Shown one piece after another: positions 8,679 through 17,658 of a stretch of DNA of 64,000 nucleotides (its first letter is position 1; each line of letters starts with the position of its first letter). The stretch covers positions 5,014 through 69,013 of the forward strand of contig CAMLLD010000029.1 of the NCBI GenBank assembly GCA_946480785.1. The letters run 5' to 3'. The stretch comes from an uncultured Blastocatellia bacterium (GTDB lineage: Bacteria; Acidobacteriota; Blastocatellia; Pyrinomonadales; Pyrinomonadaceae). The notes below the pieces were generated by a model. It did no database searches. It had not been told where the DNA came from and saw nothing but the letters and a program-made list of their open reading frames with translations. The position numbers were made by a program, and so were the translations under genes.

Positions 8679-9809
8679 CTACGGCTGGTTCGGCATCCGC
8701 TCCAGGTTCTTACGCGGCACCGGATTGCCCGTTTCCGGATTGATCATTCGCGGCTCGCGGCTGAACCCACCGTTGCCATTACCAAACCCACCGTTACCAG
8801 CAGGCGGAGTCGCTGGACGAGAGCTGCCACCGCCGCTTCCCGGCGCGCCACCGCTGTTCGGATGACTCTGGCCGCCGCCCGGATAGTACTGGCCGCCGCT
8901 CGATACGGTCGTGCCCGGGTGGCTTCCATAATTCGGGTAGGAGTTGGCCGGAACGTACGGCAGATAGAACGCATTCGTGTAGTAGGAACCGTACGGCGAG
9001 CCAAGACCGAGATAATAAGGCAGGAACGTGTAACAACCGACGCGCGGATTGAAGAACCACAAGCCCAGCGCGCGCCTGTCGAAGTAATAGAACGGATCGC
9101 TGAACGACGCGAATGCCGTGTTCAGAACGCGATTGGTAATCCGCTGGTTGGCCTTCGCGAGCGCCTGGCCGCGCTCTTTGCTCCAGTTTTCAACGTCGTC
9201 TTTCTTTTTGTCTTCGTCCGTGAGCTTGGCGACGGAGAAATTAGTGGCGTTGAAAATGACCTTGTTGCCGCCTTTGACCTTCGTGTGCGAGTCGCTCAGA
9301 ATCACGCGGCCCTTGCGCACGATCAGCTCGGTGGCGTCGTCGGGCACGACGTTCAAGCGATAGAGGCCCTGGCGCACGATCGCGAGACGTGTGTGCGGCG
9401 TGCTGACGCCGATGTTCAAGTCGAGGTTGTCAGCGCCGGTTGCTTCCACGATCGCCGTGCCGCGAAGTAGCCGTACTTCGAGATTGGCCAGACTGTTGTC
9501 GAGTAGTTCAACTTCGGAATTGCCGCCGAGGCGCAGGTACGAACCCGGATTAAGCAGAATCTCGACCCGCCCGTCGCCCTCCGTGCGGACACGGTCGCCG
9601 GAGTTCAGGTCGTCGGTGATCATCAGTTGTTGCCAGTCCGACTCGCCGCGTGAGATGACGGTTGCGCCGCCGGTGACGGCGTTAATGCCGCCGGCTTTGG
9701 CGGAAATGACGAACTTGTCGCGTGTCGTTTGGCCGAAGCTGACGACCGAACAGGCCAACACCAGAGATACGGAGAGTAGAAATAGCGGGAGGTAGAAACG
9801 TCTGCGCAC
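8679..9809 (-). CDS. Secreted FecR-domain protein
   Basis: The 376-residue protein has an N-terminal signal peptide (RRRFYLPLFLLSVSLVLACSVVSFGQ) followed by a FecR-like beta domain (about residues 40-200: SGDRVRTEGDGRVEILLNPG, YLRLGGNSEVELL, VSTPHTRLAIVRQGLYRLNV). The C-terminal third is Tyr/Gly/Pro/Ser-rich low-complexity sequence (NGGFGNGNGGFSREPR). FecR domains of this secreted kind are surface or periplasmic scaffolds and are not necessarily sigma-factor regulators; no sigma factor lies nearby. The GTG start at 9809 is supported by GGAGGA 7 nt upstream and a TTGTAA-N16-TATAAT promoter at 9866-9893. It ends 20 nt from the convergent GntR gene. Confidence 0.82.
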   Translation of the reverse strand: MRRRFYLPLFLLSVSLVLACSVVSFGQTTRDKFVISAKAGGINAVTGGATVISRGESDWQQLMITDDLNSGDRVRTEGDGRVEILLNPGSYLRLGGNSEVELLDNSLANLEVRLLRGTAIVEATGADNLDLNIGVSTPHTRLAIVRQGLYRLNVVPDDATELIVRKGRVILSDSHTKVKGGNKVIFNATNFSVAKLTDEDKKKDDVENWSKERGQALAKANQRITNRVLNTAFASFSDPFYYFDRRALGLWFFNPRVGCYTFLPYYLGLGSPYGSYYTNAFYLPYVPANSYPNYGSHPGTTVSSGGQYYPGGGQSHPNSGGAPGSGGGSSRPATPPAGNGGFGNGNGGFSREPRMINPETGNPVPRKNLERMPNQP

Positions 9810-9865
9810 GGAAAGGTCCTCCGATTTGAGATTGTTTTAGGGGGTCGGCCGGTAATCTCGGGAGC

Positions 9866-9893
9866 ATTATAGTCTGAAGCGGGAAAGTTACAA
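9866..9893 (-). promoter_or_regulatory. Sigma-70-like promoter of the FecR-domain gene
   Basis: Read on the minus strand: -35 TTGTAA (9893-9888), a 16-nt spacer, then a perfect -10 TATAAT (9871-9866). The start codon is at 9809, leaving a leader of about 50 nt that contains a GGAGGA ribosome-binding site. Confidence 0.65.
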
Positions 9894-9935
9894 GCTTTTC
9901 CGAGGGTGGGTAACTTAGTCCTCAGCGGGCATGAC

Positions 9936-10907
9936 TCAACGCATGGTTTCGAGAAGTTTGGCGTGGTAGCCGCGCTTGGTGCGGGCGAGAAGATCGGGAC
10001 GGTTCAGGAGTTGGACCTCGACCGAGCGCCACTTCCCATCGAGCGTCTTGTTCGACGGCCGGTAACCGATGCTGTAGACCGTGCTGAGATCGCGCACCAC
10101 CTGCGGATAAACCGTGTCGAGATCGCGGAGCTTCGCGGCGTGATAGAGCGTCGTGCCGCACGTCGTCGCGATCAGGCTCAACTGCTCGCGCGCCTGCGCG
10201 TAAGCCGCACGCGGCACGTGATAACGCTTCACGTTCTCTTCTTCCGTGTCGAGATAAATCGGAAAGATGACGGTCTCGGAGCCTCTGATTTCCTCGAGCA
10301 ACTTGTCAAACGGAGTCTGCGAACCTGGACCAGGCACGTCTGGAAGCGCGTTGTCGATCCCGTCAGTCATCACAACCACAGCACTGCGCCGCGATCCACT
10401 GCCGCGCGCGATCAGATCGCGCAACACCCAATCGAGCGAGTCCCAAAAATTCGTGCCGCCGATCGCCTCGTCCATCTGGTCGATACTCTTCTTCAACCTC
10501 TTCCGATCGAGTGTGAACGGCGAATAAAGCGCCGGCTGATCGGTGAAGCTGACGATCGCGATGCGATCGACGTCGCGTGCCGCGTCGATGAAACGCTTCG
10601 CCGAGTTGCGAATCATCTTCAGGTTTTTCGAGTTTGAGCCGGAAAGGTCGAGCAGAAGGACGAGATCAAACGGCGCATCAGCCGCGGCAAAGAACGTGAT
10701 CTCCTGCGGCACGCCGTCTTCGAGCACGACGAAATCTTTTTGCTGCAGCAGCGGCGCGGGTATATTCGGCGCGGAGCCGAGCACGCTCACTTTCAAGTCA
10801 ACCAGGTCTGAATCGATGCGAATCGTCTCCACCGGATCCTGCGCGCGGATCTCACCCGCGACCAGCAGTAGCGCCAGACAGATCAAACTCACATACTTAA
10901 TTTGCAT
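9936..10907 (-). CDS. Secreted VWA-domain protein (Acidobacteria VWFA-related type)
   Basis: This 323-residue protein starts at the ATG at 10907, directly in front of a signal peptide (MQIKYVSLICLALLLVAGEIRAQ). After an N-terminal beta segment (IRIDSDLVDLKVSVLG... FVVLEDGVPQEITFF) comes a von Willebrand A domain with the MIDAS motif DLSGS (LVLLLDLSGSNSKN) and VVVMTDGIDNALP. The layout matches the secreted VWFA-related proteins abundant in Acidobacteria, whose role is not settled (probably adhesion or protein interaction). Its first 11 nt overlap the stop of the upstream VWA gene, so the two are translationally coupled. The C-terminus (YSIGYRPSNKTLDGKWRSVEV) is conserved between them. Confidence 0.88.
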   Translation of the reverse strand: MQIKYVSLICLALLLVAGEIRAQDPVETIRIDSDLVDLKVSVLGSAPNIPAPLLQQKDFVVLEDGVPQEITFFAAADAPFDLVLLLDLSGSNSKNLKMIRNSAKRFIDAARDVDRIAIVSFTDQPALYSPFTLDRKRLKKSIDQMDEAIGGTNFWDSLDWVLRDLIARGSGSRRSAVVVMTDGIDNALPDVPGPGSQTPFDKLLEEIRGSETVIFPIYLDTEEENVKRYHVPRAAYAQAREQLSLIATTCGTTLYHAAKLRDLDTVYPQVVRDLSTVYSIGYRPSNKTLDGKWRSVEVQLLNRPDLLARTKRGYHAKLLETMR

Positions 10908-12261
10908 AATAGCCACGCTTGCCGCGAGGCACTGCGTTCGGCCGGTTGACGGAAATGTGTATCCCTCGCCAACGCCCGTCACGCGCGTTGTTTGTCGGAC
11001 GATAGGCTAGACTGTAAACCGTTCCGAGGTCTGCGACAACCTGTTCGTAAGCGCCGGCAAGATCCGTGAGCCGTTCGACCTGGTAGAAAATTCCGCCGCC
11101 CGCGTCCGCCATCTCCTTCATTCGATCGTGGCCCATGTCGAAAGCCTCGGGCTGCGTGTCGAGCGGGCTCATCGCTTCGTATTCGGTGTTCAGCCACAGC
11201 GTGTACAGCACACCGTCAAACTCCTGAATGTTGCGCAACGTCTCGGGGTAGGAGTATTTCACAGAACCCTGCTGGCCGCTTATGCCGGGTATGGTGCCAT
11301 CAAGTCCGTCGCTCATCAAGACGATCGCGGTGCGGCGCGAGTTCTTCGACTGCTTCAACACTTCGTTCATCGCAAAGTTCGTCGCGTCGTAGAGTTTTGT
11401 ATCGCCGCGCGCAGTGTCGATGGTTTCGATTCGTTGTCGCAGCAGCTCGCGATCGGCAGTGAGTTCGGAAACGATGGTGGGCGCGCCCGCGAACGTGATC
11501 ACCGCGATGCGATCGTTGGGACGCGCGGCTTGGACAAATCGCAGCGCCGCCGCGCGAATGAGTTTAACCACTTCCCGCGTCGAACCGGAAAGATCGATTA
11601 AGAGCACCATGTCGAACGGCGCTGACGCCGACTCGAATTGAACGATGCGCTGCTCCTGCCCGTCTTCAGTCAAACGAAAGTCTGATTGGCCCAAGCCCAT
11701 CAACCCGCGATTCGTGCTGCGATCGATGACGCTGATGTTTAGCGTGACGAGTTGCGAGTCGACGCGGATCACGTCGCCTTCGCTGATCTCCGCGTTGTCG
11801 GGTTCGGTAGCTGGCGTACCGGCAGGACGTTTCGCGTTCTCGACACCGATCAGTTCCGGCTGTTTCGTTGGTTCATCACGAGGAACCGTGATCTCGCCTC
11901 GCGCAGACGAGCCGCTAACGTCCGCATTCTGCGGCACTTTGAGCTGGAGATGAATCGCCGCCACCGGATCTACAGGGCGACGCACTACCGAGATCGTCAG
12001 CGCCGCGCCGCGGTTGTCGATCACGATCGGTGAACGAGTGAACCTGACAGAACCTTCGATCGCCGCCGAAACCGCGACGTAATTGTTGGCCCAACGCTCG
12101 ACCGTAACGTCGCCGAAGTCGTTGCGCACTTTGATCCGCGCATTCGGCGGCACGTCGATGCGAATTTGCTCGCCGTCCTGGACCGCCGACATTGTGGGAG
12201 GGAAGAGAGAAGCAGCTAAAAAGACAAGACCCCACAAAACCTTTCGAGGTTTTGAGAACAT
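10897..12261 (-). CDS. Secreted VWA-domain protein with N-terminal adhesin-like beta domain
   Basis: The 454-residue protein begins with a signal peptide (MFSKPRKVLWGLVFLAASL), then a beta-rich region resembling DUF4097-type putative adhesins (IRIDVPPNARIKVRNDFGDV, residues about 30-125), then the same unit as its neighbour: VDSQLVTLNISVIDR, LTEDGQEQRIV, a VWA domain with MIDAS DLSGST and IVLMSDGLDG, and the tail YSLAYRPTNNARDGRWRGI. It is a paralogue of the downstream VWA gene with an added N-terminal domain. The start was placed at 12261 because the signal peptide follows at once; a longer frame reaches 12309. It follows the large membrane-protein gene with little space and overlaps the next gene. 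Confidence 0.86.
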   Translation of the reverse strand: MFSKPRKVLWGLVFLAASLFPPTMSAVQDGEQIRIDVPPNARIKVRNDFGDVTVERWANNYVAVSAAIEGSVRFTRSPIVIDNRGAALTISVVRRPVDPVAAIHLQLKVPQNADVSGSSARGEITVPRDEPTKQPELIGVENAKRPAGTPATEPDNAEISEGDVIRVDSQLVTLNISVIDRSTNRGLMGLGQSDFRLTEDGQEQRIVQFESASAPFDMVLLIDLSGSTREVVKLIRAAALRFVQAARPNDRIAVITFAGAPTIVSELTADRELLRQRIETIDTARGDTKLYDATNFAMNEVLKQSKNSRRTAIVLMSDGLDGTIPGISGQQGSVKYSYPETLRNIQEFDGVLYTLWLNTEYEAMSPLDTQPEAFDMGHDRMKEMADAGGGIFYQVERLTDLAGAYEQVVADLGTVYSLAYRPTNNARDGRWRGIHISVNRPNAVPRGKRGYYAN

Positions 12262-12313
12262 AGCGGAAAATCTACTCGACCACGGCGCTGATGGCAAAAC
12301 CAGCGGCACGAGC

Positions 12314-14587
12314 TCACGGCGACGTGTCGTTCTTCGTGAGCAAGTTCTTGATCGTGTCGGCGCCGAAGCCGATCGTAAACACAGCGATGATTCCGGGCAG
12401 GATGTCGAGTTTCATGAGCTGTTCGCGCGCGCCCGAAACGAGCGCAAACACAGCCAGGAACAAGGCCGCCACGAGTTTTACCAACTCTGTTCGCGCGCGG
12501 TCGCCGAACAACGGTTGCGGCCGGTTGGGAAAGACGGTAACGGGCTTTTCGAGCGTCAGCGGTTCCTTCGTGGCCGGATCCACCAACACGTCGCCATTGC
12601 CGTCGAGAAAAGTAGCCTTCACAGGATAGTCTCTTGCCGGCGGTGCCTTGAACCGGCCGTTCCGCTGCAGTTCGAAGTAATGAGAAACACTCCAACCGGT
12701 TTCGCTCATCTGATCGCCAAAGGCCCACTGGCAGGTCCAGTCCTCGCGCGCCGCCGCTTTTTCGAGTGCATCACTCTGAAAACAGACACATAGCTCGAGC
12801 GGCGCCCGATGGTAGGCGCGCATGGGCTTCACCACTATCGACGCCAACCGCTTCACCAGCACCTCGCCCACTCGCTGCGAATACACGTCGTCTTTCATCT
12901 GGCGCATGAGCAGCCGCGCCGAACGCATCGCCGGCCAGCTTTGCAGTTGCAAATAATCGAGCAGCTTGCCGCGGTTTTGGTCCAACCGCTGCAACATCTG
13001 CTGGTCCTGCGTACCTTCGAACAGCAACACGTACTCCTTCATCAGCAGGAGCTTCTCCACTGCCAGATCGAGCTCCGCATATTGCGCGGGAACGATGGTC
13101 AGCGTGTTGGCCGGCACTCGCTGCACCGCTTTGTAAGGACCGGGCAAGGCGGTGTCGAGTTTCTGAAAGACCGGATCGTTGGCGAAGTTGGTTTTGATGT
13201 CACCGGCAACGTCGAGCACTCGTTTTGCCAATGCCTGACCAAACATTTCGTCAGGCTCGTTGAGCATGTCGCAGCGTTTCGTCGCCTCAGTGATCGCAGA
13301 CTGCGCGGATTCAAGATCCTTGTCGGTGAGTTCGTTTTTCGCAAGGAGAACCTTTGCATCCTCGATCAGAGCCTCGATTGCCGCGATCTGGCTCGGCGGT
13401 GGTCCAAGAGTCAACTTTTGCTGAAGCCGGTTGAGCGCCACGTCAATTTGCTGGGCCAGGGCGACGCGTGCTTCGAGCCTCGCTGTACCTTCGTTACAAC
13501 GCGCGGCGATGCCGGCAAAGTCAGGCGAGAACGTATTGCGCGACCGCAAAAGATCTTCCAAACGGTTTCGCTCTAGCCTGAGCAGCACCTGCAATCTGGA
13601 GCCGACATTGGTCAGGTTCGCAGTGGTCCGAGCGAGATCGTCGAGCCGGTCGCGGATGTTCAGGCGTCGTAACCTGTTTGGTAGCGCCTGGCTCAACAGC
13701 AAAGAAGTCAGCCCACCGAGTATCAGCACCGCAACGATGCCGGCGTAGCCCAGGACTTGTTGCGAAGATGCGCTGAAATAGCTGAGACTCGCTTTAACCG
13801 GAATGATCTTCCACGGCGAACTCTTATCGAAGCTCGCGGTAGAGTTCGGCAACACCGGATAGAGCAGCAGCGAGTTTCCTTCGGTGCTTTCGACTTTGAA
13901 CAGATCCTGCAATCTCGTCAACGAGAACGGTACCGACGGCTTGCATTGAATGACCCCGACACCTTTCGCCGGCAACGTGATTTGATCGCCGCAAACGTCA
14001 CTACCGCCGACGTTGAGACGCCAGATAAGGGGATACGCGACCGCGTCGTCGTTCTTGAGAGTTATTCGTGTGACCTCGCCACCGACGAGCGCGAGGTCGG
14101 CTTTGTTCGGATCTGGACCATCGAGCGTCACCGCGAACGGCAGATGAATAATCTTCAGCTTGCCGAAATCGTTGCCCTCAAACGCCAGATCGGCATCGAA
14201 CGTACCCGCTTGCTTCACACCTGTGACGGTCGCGACAACGGTCGCAAGGTTCTTCGAATCCGTGGTCAACGGATAAACAGCCTGGCCCTCGCCGGCGCTC
14301 TGATCGCTTTTGAAAGTGAGTTGCGGCCGCGGCTCAGTGTCCGTGTTGACAACGCCCGTGAGCGCGCCGCCGGTCAGCGGCGCGGCGCTTCGAAGTCTGA
14401 TCACGGTGCTGCCCGTGCCGGTGTTACGGTCGACAACAATTTCGGCGGGGCCAACGATCGTGGGCGCTGCGGGAGGCTTTGCCGGTGTCGTTGCGTTTTG
14501 GTCCTGGGCTAAAGCAATCGTGGCGGAAGAAGTTAACAACAGCGCGAAGAGCGCGACAGTCTTGAGCAATGGGAGCGGGGGTCTCAT
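12314..14587 (-). CDS. Large membrane-anchored protein with PKD-like segment, unknown function
   Basis: The 757-residue protein is not a family I can name. It has a signal peptide (residues 1-28), a Pro/Thr-rich start, a beta-rich presumably extracytoplasmic region (about 35-275), a transmembrane helix (LGYAGIVAVLILGGLTSLLL, about 280-302), a long helical, partly coiled-coil region (about 315-550), a stretch resembling a PKD fold (WAFGDQMSETGWSVSHYF) and two C-terminal hydrophobic segments. GAGG lies 7 nt before the ATG at 14587; a GTG two codons upstream is less well spaced. It is first in a run with the two VWA genes, so the three may form a membrane-surface assembly, which is inference from context only. 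Confidence 0.75.
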   Translation of the reverse strand: MRPPLPLLKTVALFALLLTSSATIALAQDQNATTPAKPPAAPTIVGPAEIVVDRNTGTGSTVIRLRSAAPLTGGALTGVVNTDTEPRPQLTFKSDQSAGEGQAVYPLTTDSKNLATVVATVTGVKQAGTFDADLAFEGNDFGKLKIIHLPFAVTLDGPDPNKADLALVGGEVTRITLKNDDAVAYPLIWRLNVGGSDVCGDQITLPAKGVGVIQCKPSVPFSLTRLQDLFKVESTEGNSLLLYPVLPNSTASFDKSSPWKIIPVKASLSYFSASSQQVLGYAGIVAVLILGGLTSLLLSQALPNRLRRLNIRDRLDDLARTTANLTNVGSRLQVLLRLERNRLEDLLRSRNTFSPDFAGIAARCNEGTARLEARVALAQQIDVALNRLQQKLTLGPPPSQIAAIEALIEDAKVLLAKNELTDKDLESAQSAITEATKRCDMLNEPDEMFGQALAKRVLDVAGDIKTNFANDPVFQKLDTALPGPYKAVQRVPANTLTIVPAQYAELDLAVEKLLLMKEYVLLFEGTQDQQMLQRLDQNRGKLLDYLQLQSWPAMRSARLLMRQMKDDVYSQRVGEVLVKRLASIVVKPMRAYHRAPLELCVCFQSDALEKAAAREDWTCQWAFGDQMSETGWSVSHYFELQRNGRFKAPPARDYPVKATFLDGNGDVLVDPATKEPLTLEKPVTVFPNRPQPLFGDRARTELVKLVAALFLAVFALVSGAREQLMKLDILPGIIAVFTIGFGADTIKNLLTKNDTSP

Positions 14588-14668
14588 GAACACACCTCAA
14601 GGCGTACAAGTTTGAGAGATCGATTTGCGAGGTACCCGGCTTGAAAAGGCCCGACTAGTTTACACGAG

Positions 14669-15880
14669 TTACGGCTCGATCAGATCGAGCATTGAAGTCT
14701 CATCGTGCGCCGGTTTTTCCGCTGGTTGCGCCGGCGGCGCGCCGGCAAGATCCGAGATCTGCAACAGCAAGTTGTTCTGGTTGGTCGCGTAAGGCAGAGC
14801 GGCTTCGATGCTGACAAGACCGTCGCGGATGAACTTCTCAATCACCATATCGAACGTCTGCATCCCGTCCTGATCGCCCTGCTCCATCGCGTCGATCAGC
14901 GACTTCCCTTCCGACTCGCCCTTCTCGATGTATTCGCGCGTGCGCATCGTGGCTTTCAAAATCTCGATCGCGGCGATACGACCTTTGCCGTCGCCGAGCG
15001 GAATCAACCGTTGCGAGACGATGAAACGAAACGACTGCGCGATACGCGTGCGAATCGCTTTTTCCTCGTTCTTCGGAAAGACGCCGATGATGCGGTCGAC
15101 GGTTTTTGAAGCGTCGATCGTGTGCAGCGTCGACAGGACCAGGTGGCCCGTTTCTGCCGCTTCGAGCGCGACTTCGATCGTCTCACGATCGCGCATCTCG
15201 CCGACGAGGATCACTTTCGGTGCCTGGCGCAGTGCCGCGCGCAACGCCACGGCGAAACTCGGCGTGTCGGAATGCAGTTCACGCTGATGAATGGTGGAGT
15301 TCTTGTGCGTGTGGAGAAACTCGATGGGGTCTTCGATCGTGACGATGTGGTAGTAATGCGTTTCGTTGATCAGATCGATGATGGCCGCGAGCGTCGAGCT
15401 CTTGCCGCTGCCGGTTGGACCAGTGACGAGAACGATGCCGTTCTTGATGCCGACAATCTCCTGTAGTTGTTCCGGCAGATTGAAATCGCTAAAACGCGGC
15501 GGACGCATGGGAATCACGCGCATCACGATCGCGTGCGTGCCGCGTTGTTTGAAGATATTGACGCGAAAACGCGCCTCGCCGGGCGCGCTGAATGACAAGT
15601 CAGCCGAGCCCGTCTTTTCCAAACTATCCACTGCGGTTTGCTGGTTGCCGATGATCAGCTTGGCCATGCCCGCGGTGTGGGCCGGAGTCAACTTCTCCAG
15701 ACCCGGAATTTTTACGGGCACGAGTTTACCCGCCAATTCCACTTGCGGTGGTCTTCCCGGACTGAAGATCAGATCGCTGACTTTGTCGGACGCGCGCAGC
15801 ATCTCCCGCAAAATCGCGACAAAGTTAGGTGGCGGTGGTGTGGGCGGTTGGCTGGTTACGTTTGGTCGTTCAGTACTCAT
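14669..15880 (-). CDS. pilT: PilT/PilU-type twitching motility ATPase
   Basis: The 403-residue protein is a secretion-type hexameric ATPase with a Pro-rich N-terminus, Walker A GPTGSGKS at 154-161, an Asp box (IVTIEDPIEFLH), Walker B with ALRQAPKVILVGEMRDRETIE and a His box (GHLVLSTLHT). These are PilT/PilU motifs; such ATPases depolymerise type IV pili during retraction. The C-terminus is extended and Ala/Pro-rich, and no AIRNLIRE-type motif was seen there, so PilU-like or accessory function is possible. No other pilus genes adjoin it. It lies upstream of the membrane/VWA genes on the same strand. Confidence 0.9.
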   Translation of the reverse strand: MSTERPNVTSQPPTPPPPNFVAILREMLRASDKVSDLIFSPGRPPQVELAGKLVPVKIPGLEKLTPAHTAGMAKLIIGNQQTAVDSLEKTGSADLSFSAPGEARFRVNIFKQRGTHAIVMRVIPMRPPRFSDFNLPEQLQEIVGIKNGIVLVTGPTGSGKSSTLAAIIDLINETHYYHIVTIEDPIEFLHTHKNSTIHQRELHSDTPSFAVALRAALRQAPKVILVGEMRDRETIEVALEAAETGHLVLSTLHTIDASKTVDRIIGVFPKNEEKAIRTRIAQSFRFIVSQRLIPLGDGKGRIAAIEILKATMRTREYIEKGESEGKSLIDAMEQGDQDGMQTFDMVIEKFIRDGLVSIEAALPYATNQNNLLLQISDLAGAPPAQPAEKPAHDETSMLDLIEP

Positions 15881-16037
15881 TTTGATTCAGGAACTTTTCT
15901 GTGTGGTCGCGCGTCAAAAGATTGCGTGGAGAACAAACTACTTGCAGCGCGCGTACATCAAAGTCGTCGTTAGCACAGCACGCGGTCGTTAACAAATTTG
16001 GACCGCACGCTGAATCTGAAGAAAGGCGCTTTCAAAC

Positions 16038-16295
16038 ATGGCAACGTACAGAGACCCTGTTACCTGCTTTGCACCACTGGAAGTAATCGAGCGCCTGCTG
16101 GAAATTCGTGTTGAAGCGGGTTACACGCCTGCCGTATATCTTCTTTCCCCCGATGATTTGGCAGACTATCTCGATGCATATGGCTTCGATGTGTATGCTT
16201 TGTCGGAGGCCGAAGCTGAGTTTCACTTTGGCGATTATCGTGCACCACTGGCGCCGGGCGGAGATCATGCCCACTGCTCACTGACCGCACACTAG
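16038..16295 (+). CDS. Small hypothetical protein (85 aa)
   Basis: The 85-residue acidic, Asp/Ala/Tyr-rich protein was not recognised. It has no signal peptide or membrane segment, and contains LEVIERLLEIRVEAGYTPAVY and DLADYLDAYGFDVYALSEAEAEF. Reasons to think it real: a plausible ATG, balanced amino acid composition, a position that would otherwise be a gap of about 470 nt, and a strong hairpin (16321-16349) just after its stop. A minus-strand frame of similar length overlaps it, so the call is tentative. Confidence 0.45.
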   Translation: MATYRDPVTCFAPLEVIERLLEIRVEAGYTPAVYLLSPDDLADYLDAYGFDVYALSEAEAEFHFGDYRAPLAPGGDHAHCSLTAH

Positions 16296-16320
16296 AATCA
16301 CAAATCGTTCGTGAATTAGC

Positions 16321-16349
16321 AACGCGGGAGACAGCAATGCTCCCGCGTT
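16321..16349. terminator. Bidirectional hairpin between convergent genes
   Basis: Perfect 10-bp stem AACGCGGGAG / CTCCCGCGTT (16321-16330 and 16340-16349) with a 9-nt loop, followed on the plus strand by TTCTCATTT. It sits between the ends of the small + gene (16295) and the - strand phosphatase gene (16352). The U-tract is weak, so efficiency is uncertain. Confidence 0.6.
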
Positions 16350-16351
16350 TC

Positions 16352-17650
16352 TCATTTGAGCGCTTTGATAATGAAGAACGTAACGTCGTCATTCGAGCCG
16401 ACGTTGGCAGTCCACTCGAGTATTTCCATTTGCAAACTCGCGATCATTTCGCGCGCGGGACGGTCGTAGGCTTTCTTCACGGCCTGCGCGAGGCGTTCGC
16501 GGCCAAACTCTTCGCCTGACGGGCTGTTCGCTTCCGTCGCGCCGTCAGTGTAAAGCACCAGCACATCGCCCGGTTCGAATTCGAGGTAATACTCGTGATA
16601 GCGCGTCTCGCGAAACATTCCCAACGGCTGTTCGCCTTTGTCGATGTAGCGTGAAGTGCCGGCTGCGTTCACGAGGAGCGGCGGGTTGTGGCCGGCGTTT
16701 GAATACGCGAGCGTTCCCTTTTGCGCGTCGAGAATTCCGTAGAACGCGGTCACAAACAGATTGCTCTCGATCGACTCCCACAGCAGGAAATTCACTTTCG
16801 CCATCGAGATGTGCGTCGCGTAGCCGATGTGCGTCGCGGCCCGGAGACTCGCGCGCAAAAACGCCATCAGAATCGCGGCCGGAACGCCTTTTCCCGACAC
16901 GTCGGCAATCACGACGCCGATCTGATCGTCGTAGATGCGCACCCAGTCGTAGTAATCACCCGAGACTTCTTCGGTGGGAAAGTTGTAGGCGCTGATGTCG
17001 TAACCGACTAATTCCGGATCACGCGCCGGCAAGAGCTCCAACTGCACCTGGCGCGCGACTTCGAGTTGGCCCTCGAGCCGCTTCTTTTCGATCAACTGCT
17101 CGTGCAGCATCACCTTCTCGATGATGATGGCGACCTGCGACGCAAGCATCATCAACACGTCGAGATCGTCTGCCGAATACGCGTTGAACTGGTCGCTTTC
17201 TAGATCGAAAACACCGATGACTTCATCGTTCGAGATGATCGGCGCCACCATCTCGGAACGCGTCGAATCGCGCGCGTTAACGTAAACGGGATCCTTGCGC
17301 ACGTCCGGCGAGATGATCGGCGTACCGCTCAGCGCGACGCTGCCGATGAATCCCTCGCCGAGTTTAAGGTGGAGATCGCGTAGCTCGTCGATGTCGTAAC
17401 CGCGAACCGCTTCGGACTTGAACACGCACGGCTCTTCGCCTGCGGGGACCAAATCCTTGTCGCGGCACTGCACGACGAAGATGCCGGCGGCGTCGTAAGG
17501 AATCAGCGAGTCGAGGGTGTCCATCACCAGGTTGAGGACTTCCTGGAGATCCAAAGAGCGGCTGATTTTCTTGGTAATGTCGTGCAGCATGCGAAGCTTG
17601 TCGATCGTGGTCAGCTTCATCGTTGCTGCTTCTTTTAGTCGTTCACTCAT
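16352..17650 (-). CDS. GAF-domain PP2C-type serine phosphatase (RsbU/SpoIIE family)
   Basis: The 432-residue cytosolic protein has an N-terminal GAF sensor domain (about residues 20-180: DITKKISRSLDLQEVLNLVMDTL, LGEGFIGSVALSG, APIISNDEVIGVFDLES) joined by a short helix (EKKRLEGQLEVARQVQLELLP) to a PP2C/SpoIIE phosphatase domain with the metal-binding motifs SGDYYDWV, VIADVSGKGVPAAI, YSNAGHNPPLLV and LYTDGATEA. Such proteins dephosphorylate anti-anti-sigma factors in partner-switching pathways. No STAS or anti-sigma gene adjoins it, so the partner is elsewhere. It follows the ImmA-like gene by 8 nt. Confidence 0.92.
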   Translation of the reverse strand: MSERLKEAATMKLTTIDKLRMLHDITKKISRSLDLQEVLNLVMDTLDSLIPYDAAGIFVVQCRDKDLVPAGEEPCVFKSEAVRGYDIDELRDLHLKLGEGFIGSVALSGTPIISPDVRKDPVYVNARDSTRSEMVAPIISNDEVIGVFDLESDQFNAYSADDLDVLMMLASQVAIIIEKVMLHEQLIEKKRLEGQLEVARQVQLELLPARDPELVGYDISAYNFPTEEVSGDYYDWVRIYDDQIGVVIADVSGKGVPAAILMAFLRASLRAATHIGYATHISMAKVNFLLWESIESNLFVTAFYGILDAQKGTLAYSNAGHNPPLLVNAAGTSRYIDKGEQPLGMFRETRYHEYYLEFEPGDVLVLYTDGATEANSPSGEEFGRERLAQAVKKAYDRPAREMIASLQMEILEWTANVGSNDDVTFFIIKALK

Positions 17651-17658
17651 CCTGCGGG

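Noticed and set aside
16032..16274. Minus-strand 80-aa frame overlapping the small + gene
   Set aside because: No ribosome-binding site or homology, and the hairpin position fits the plus-strand gene better.
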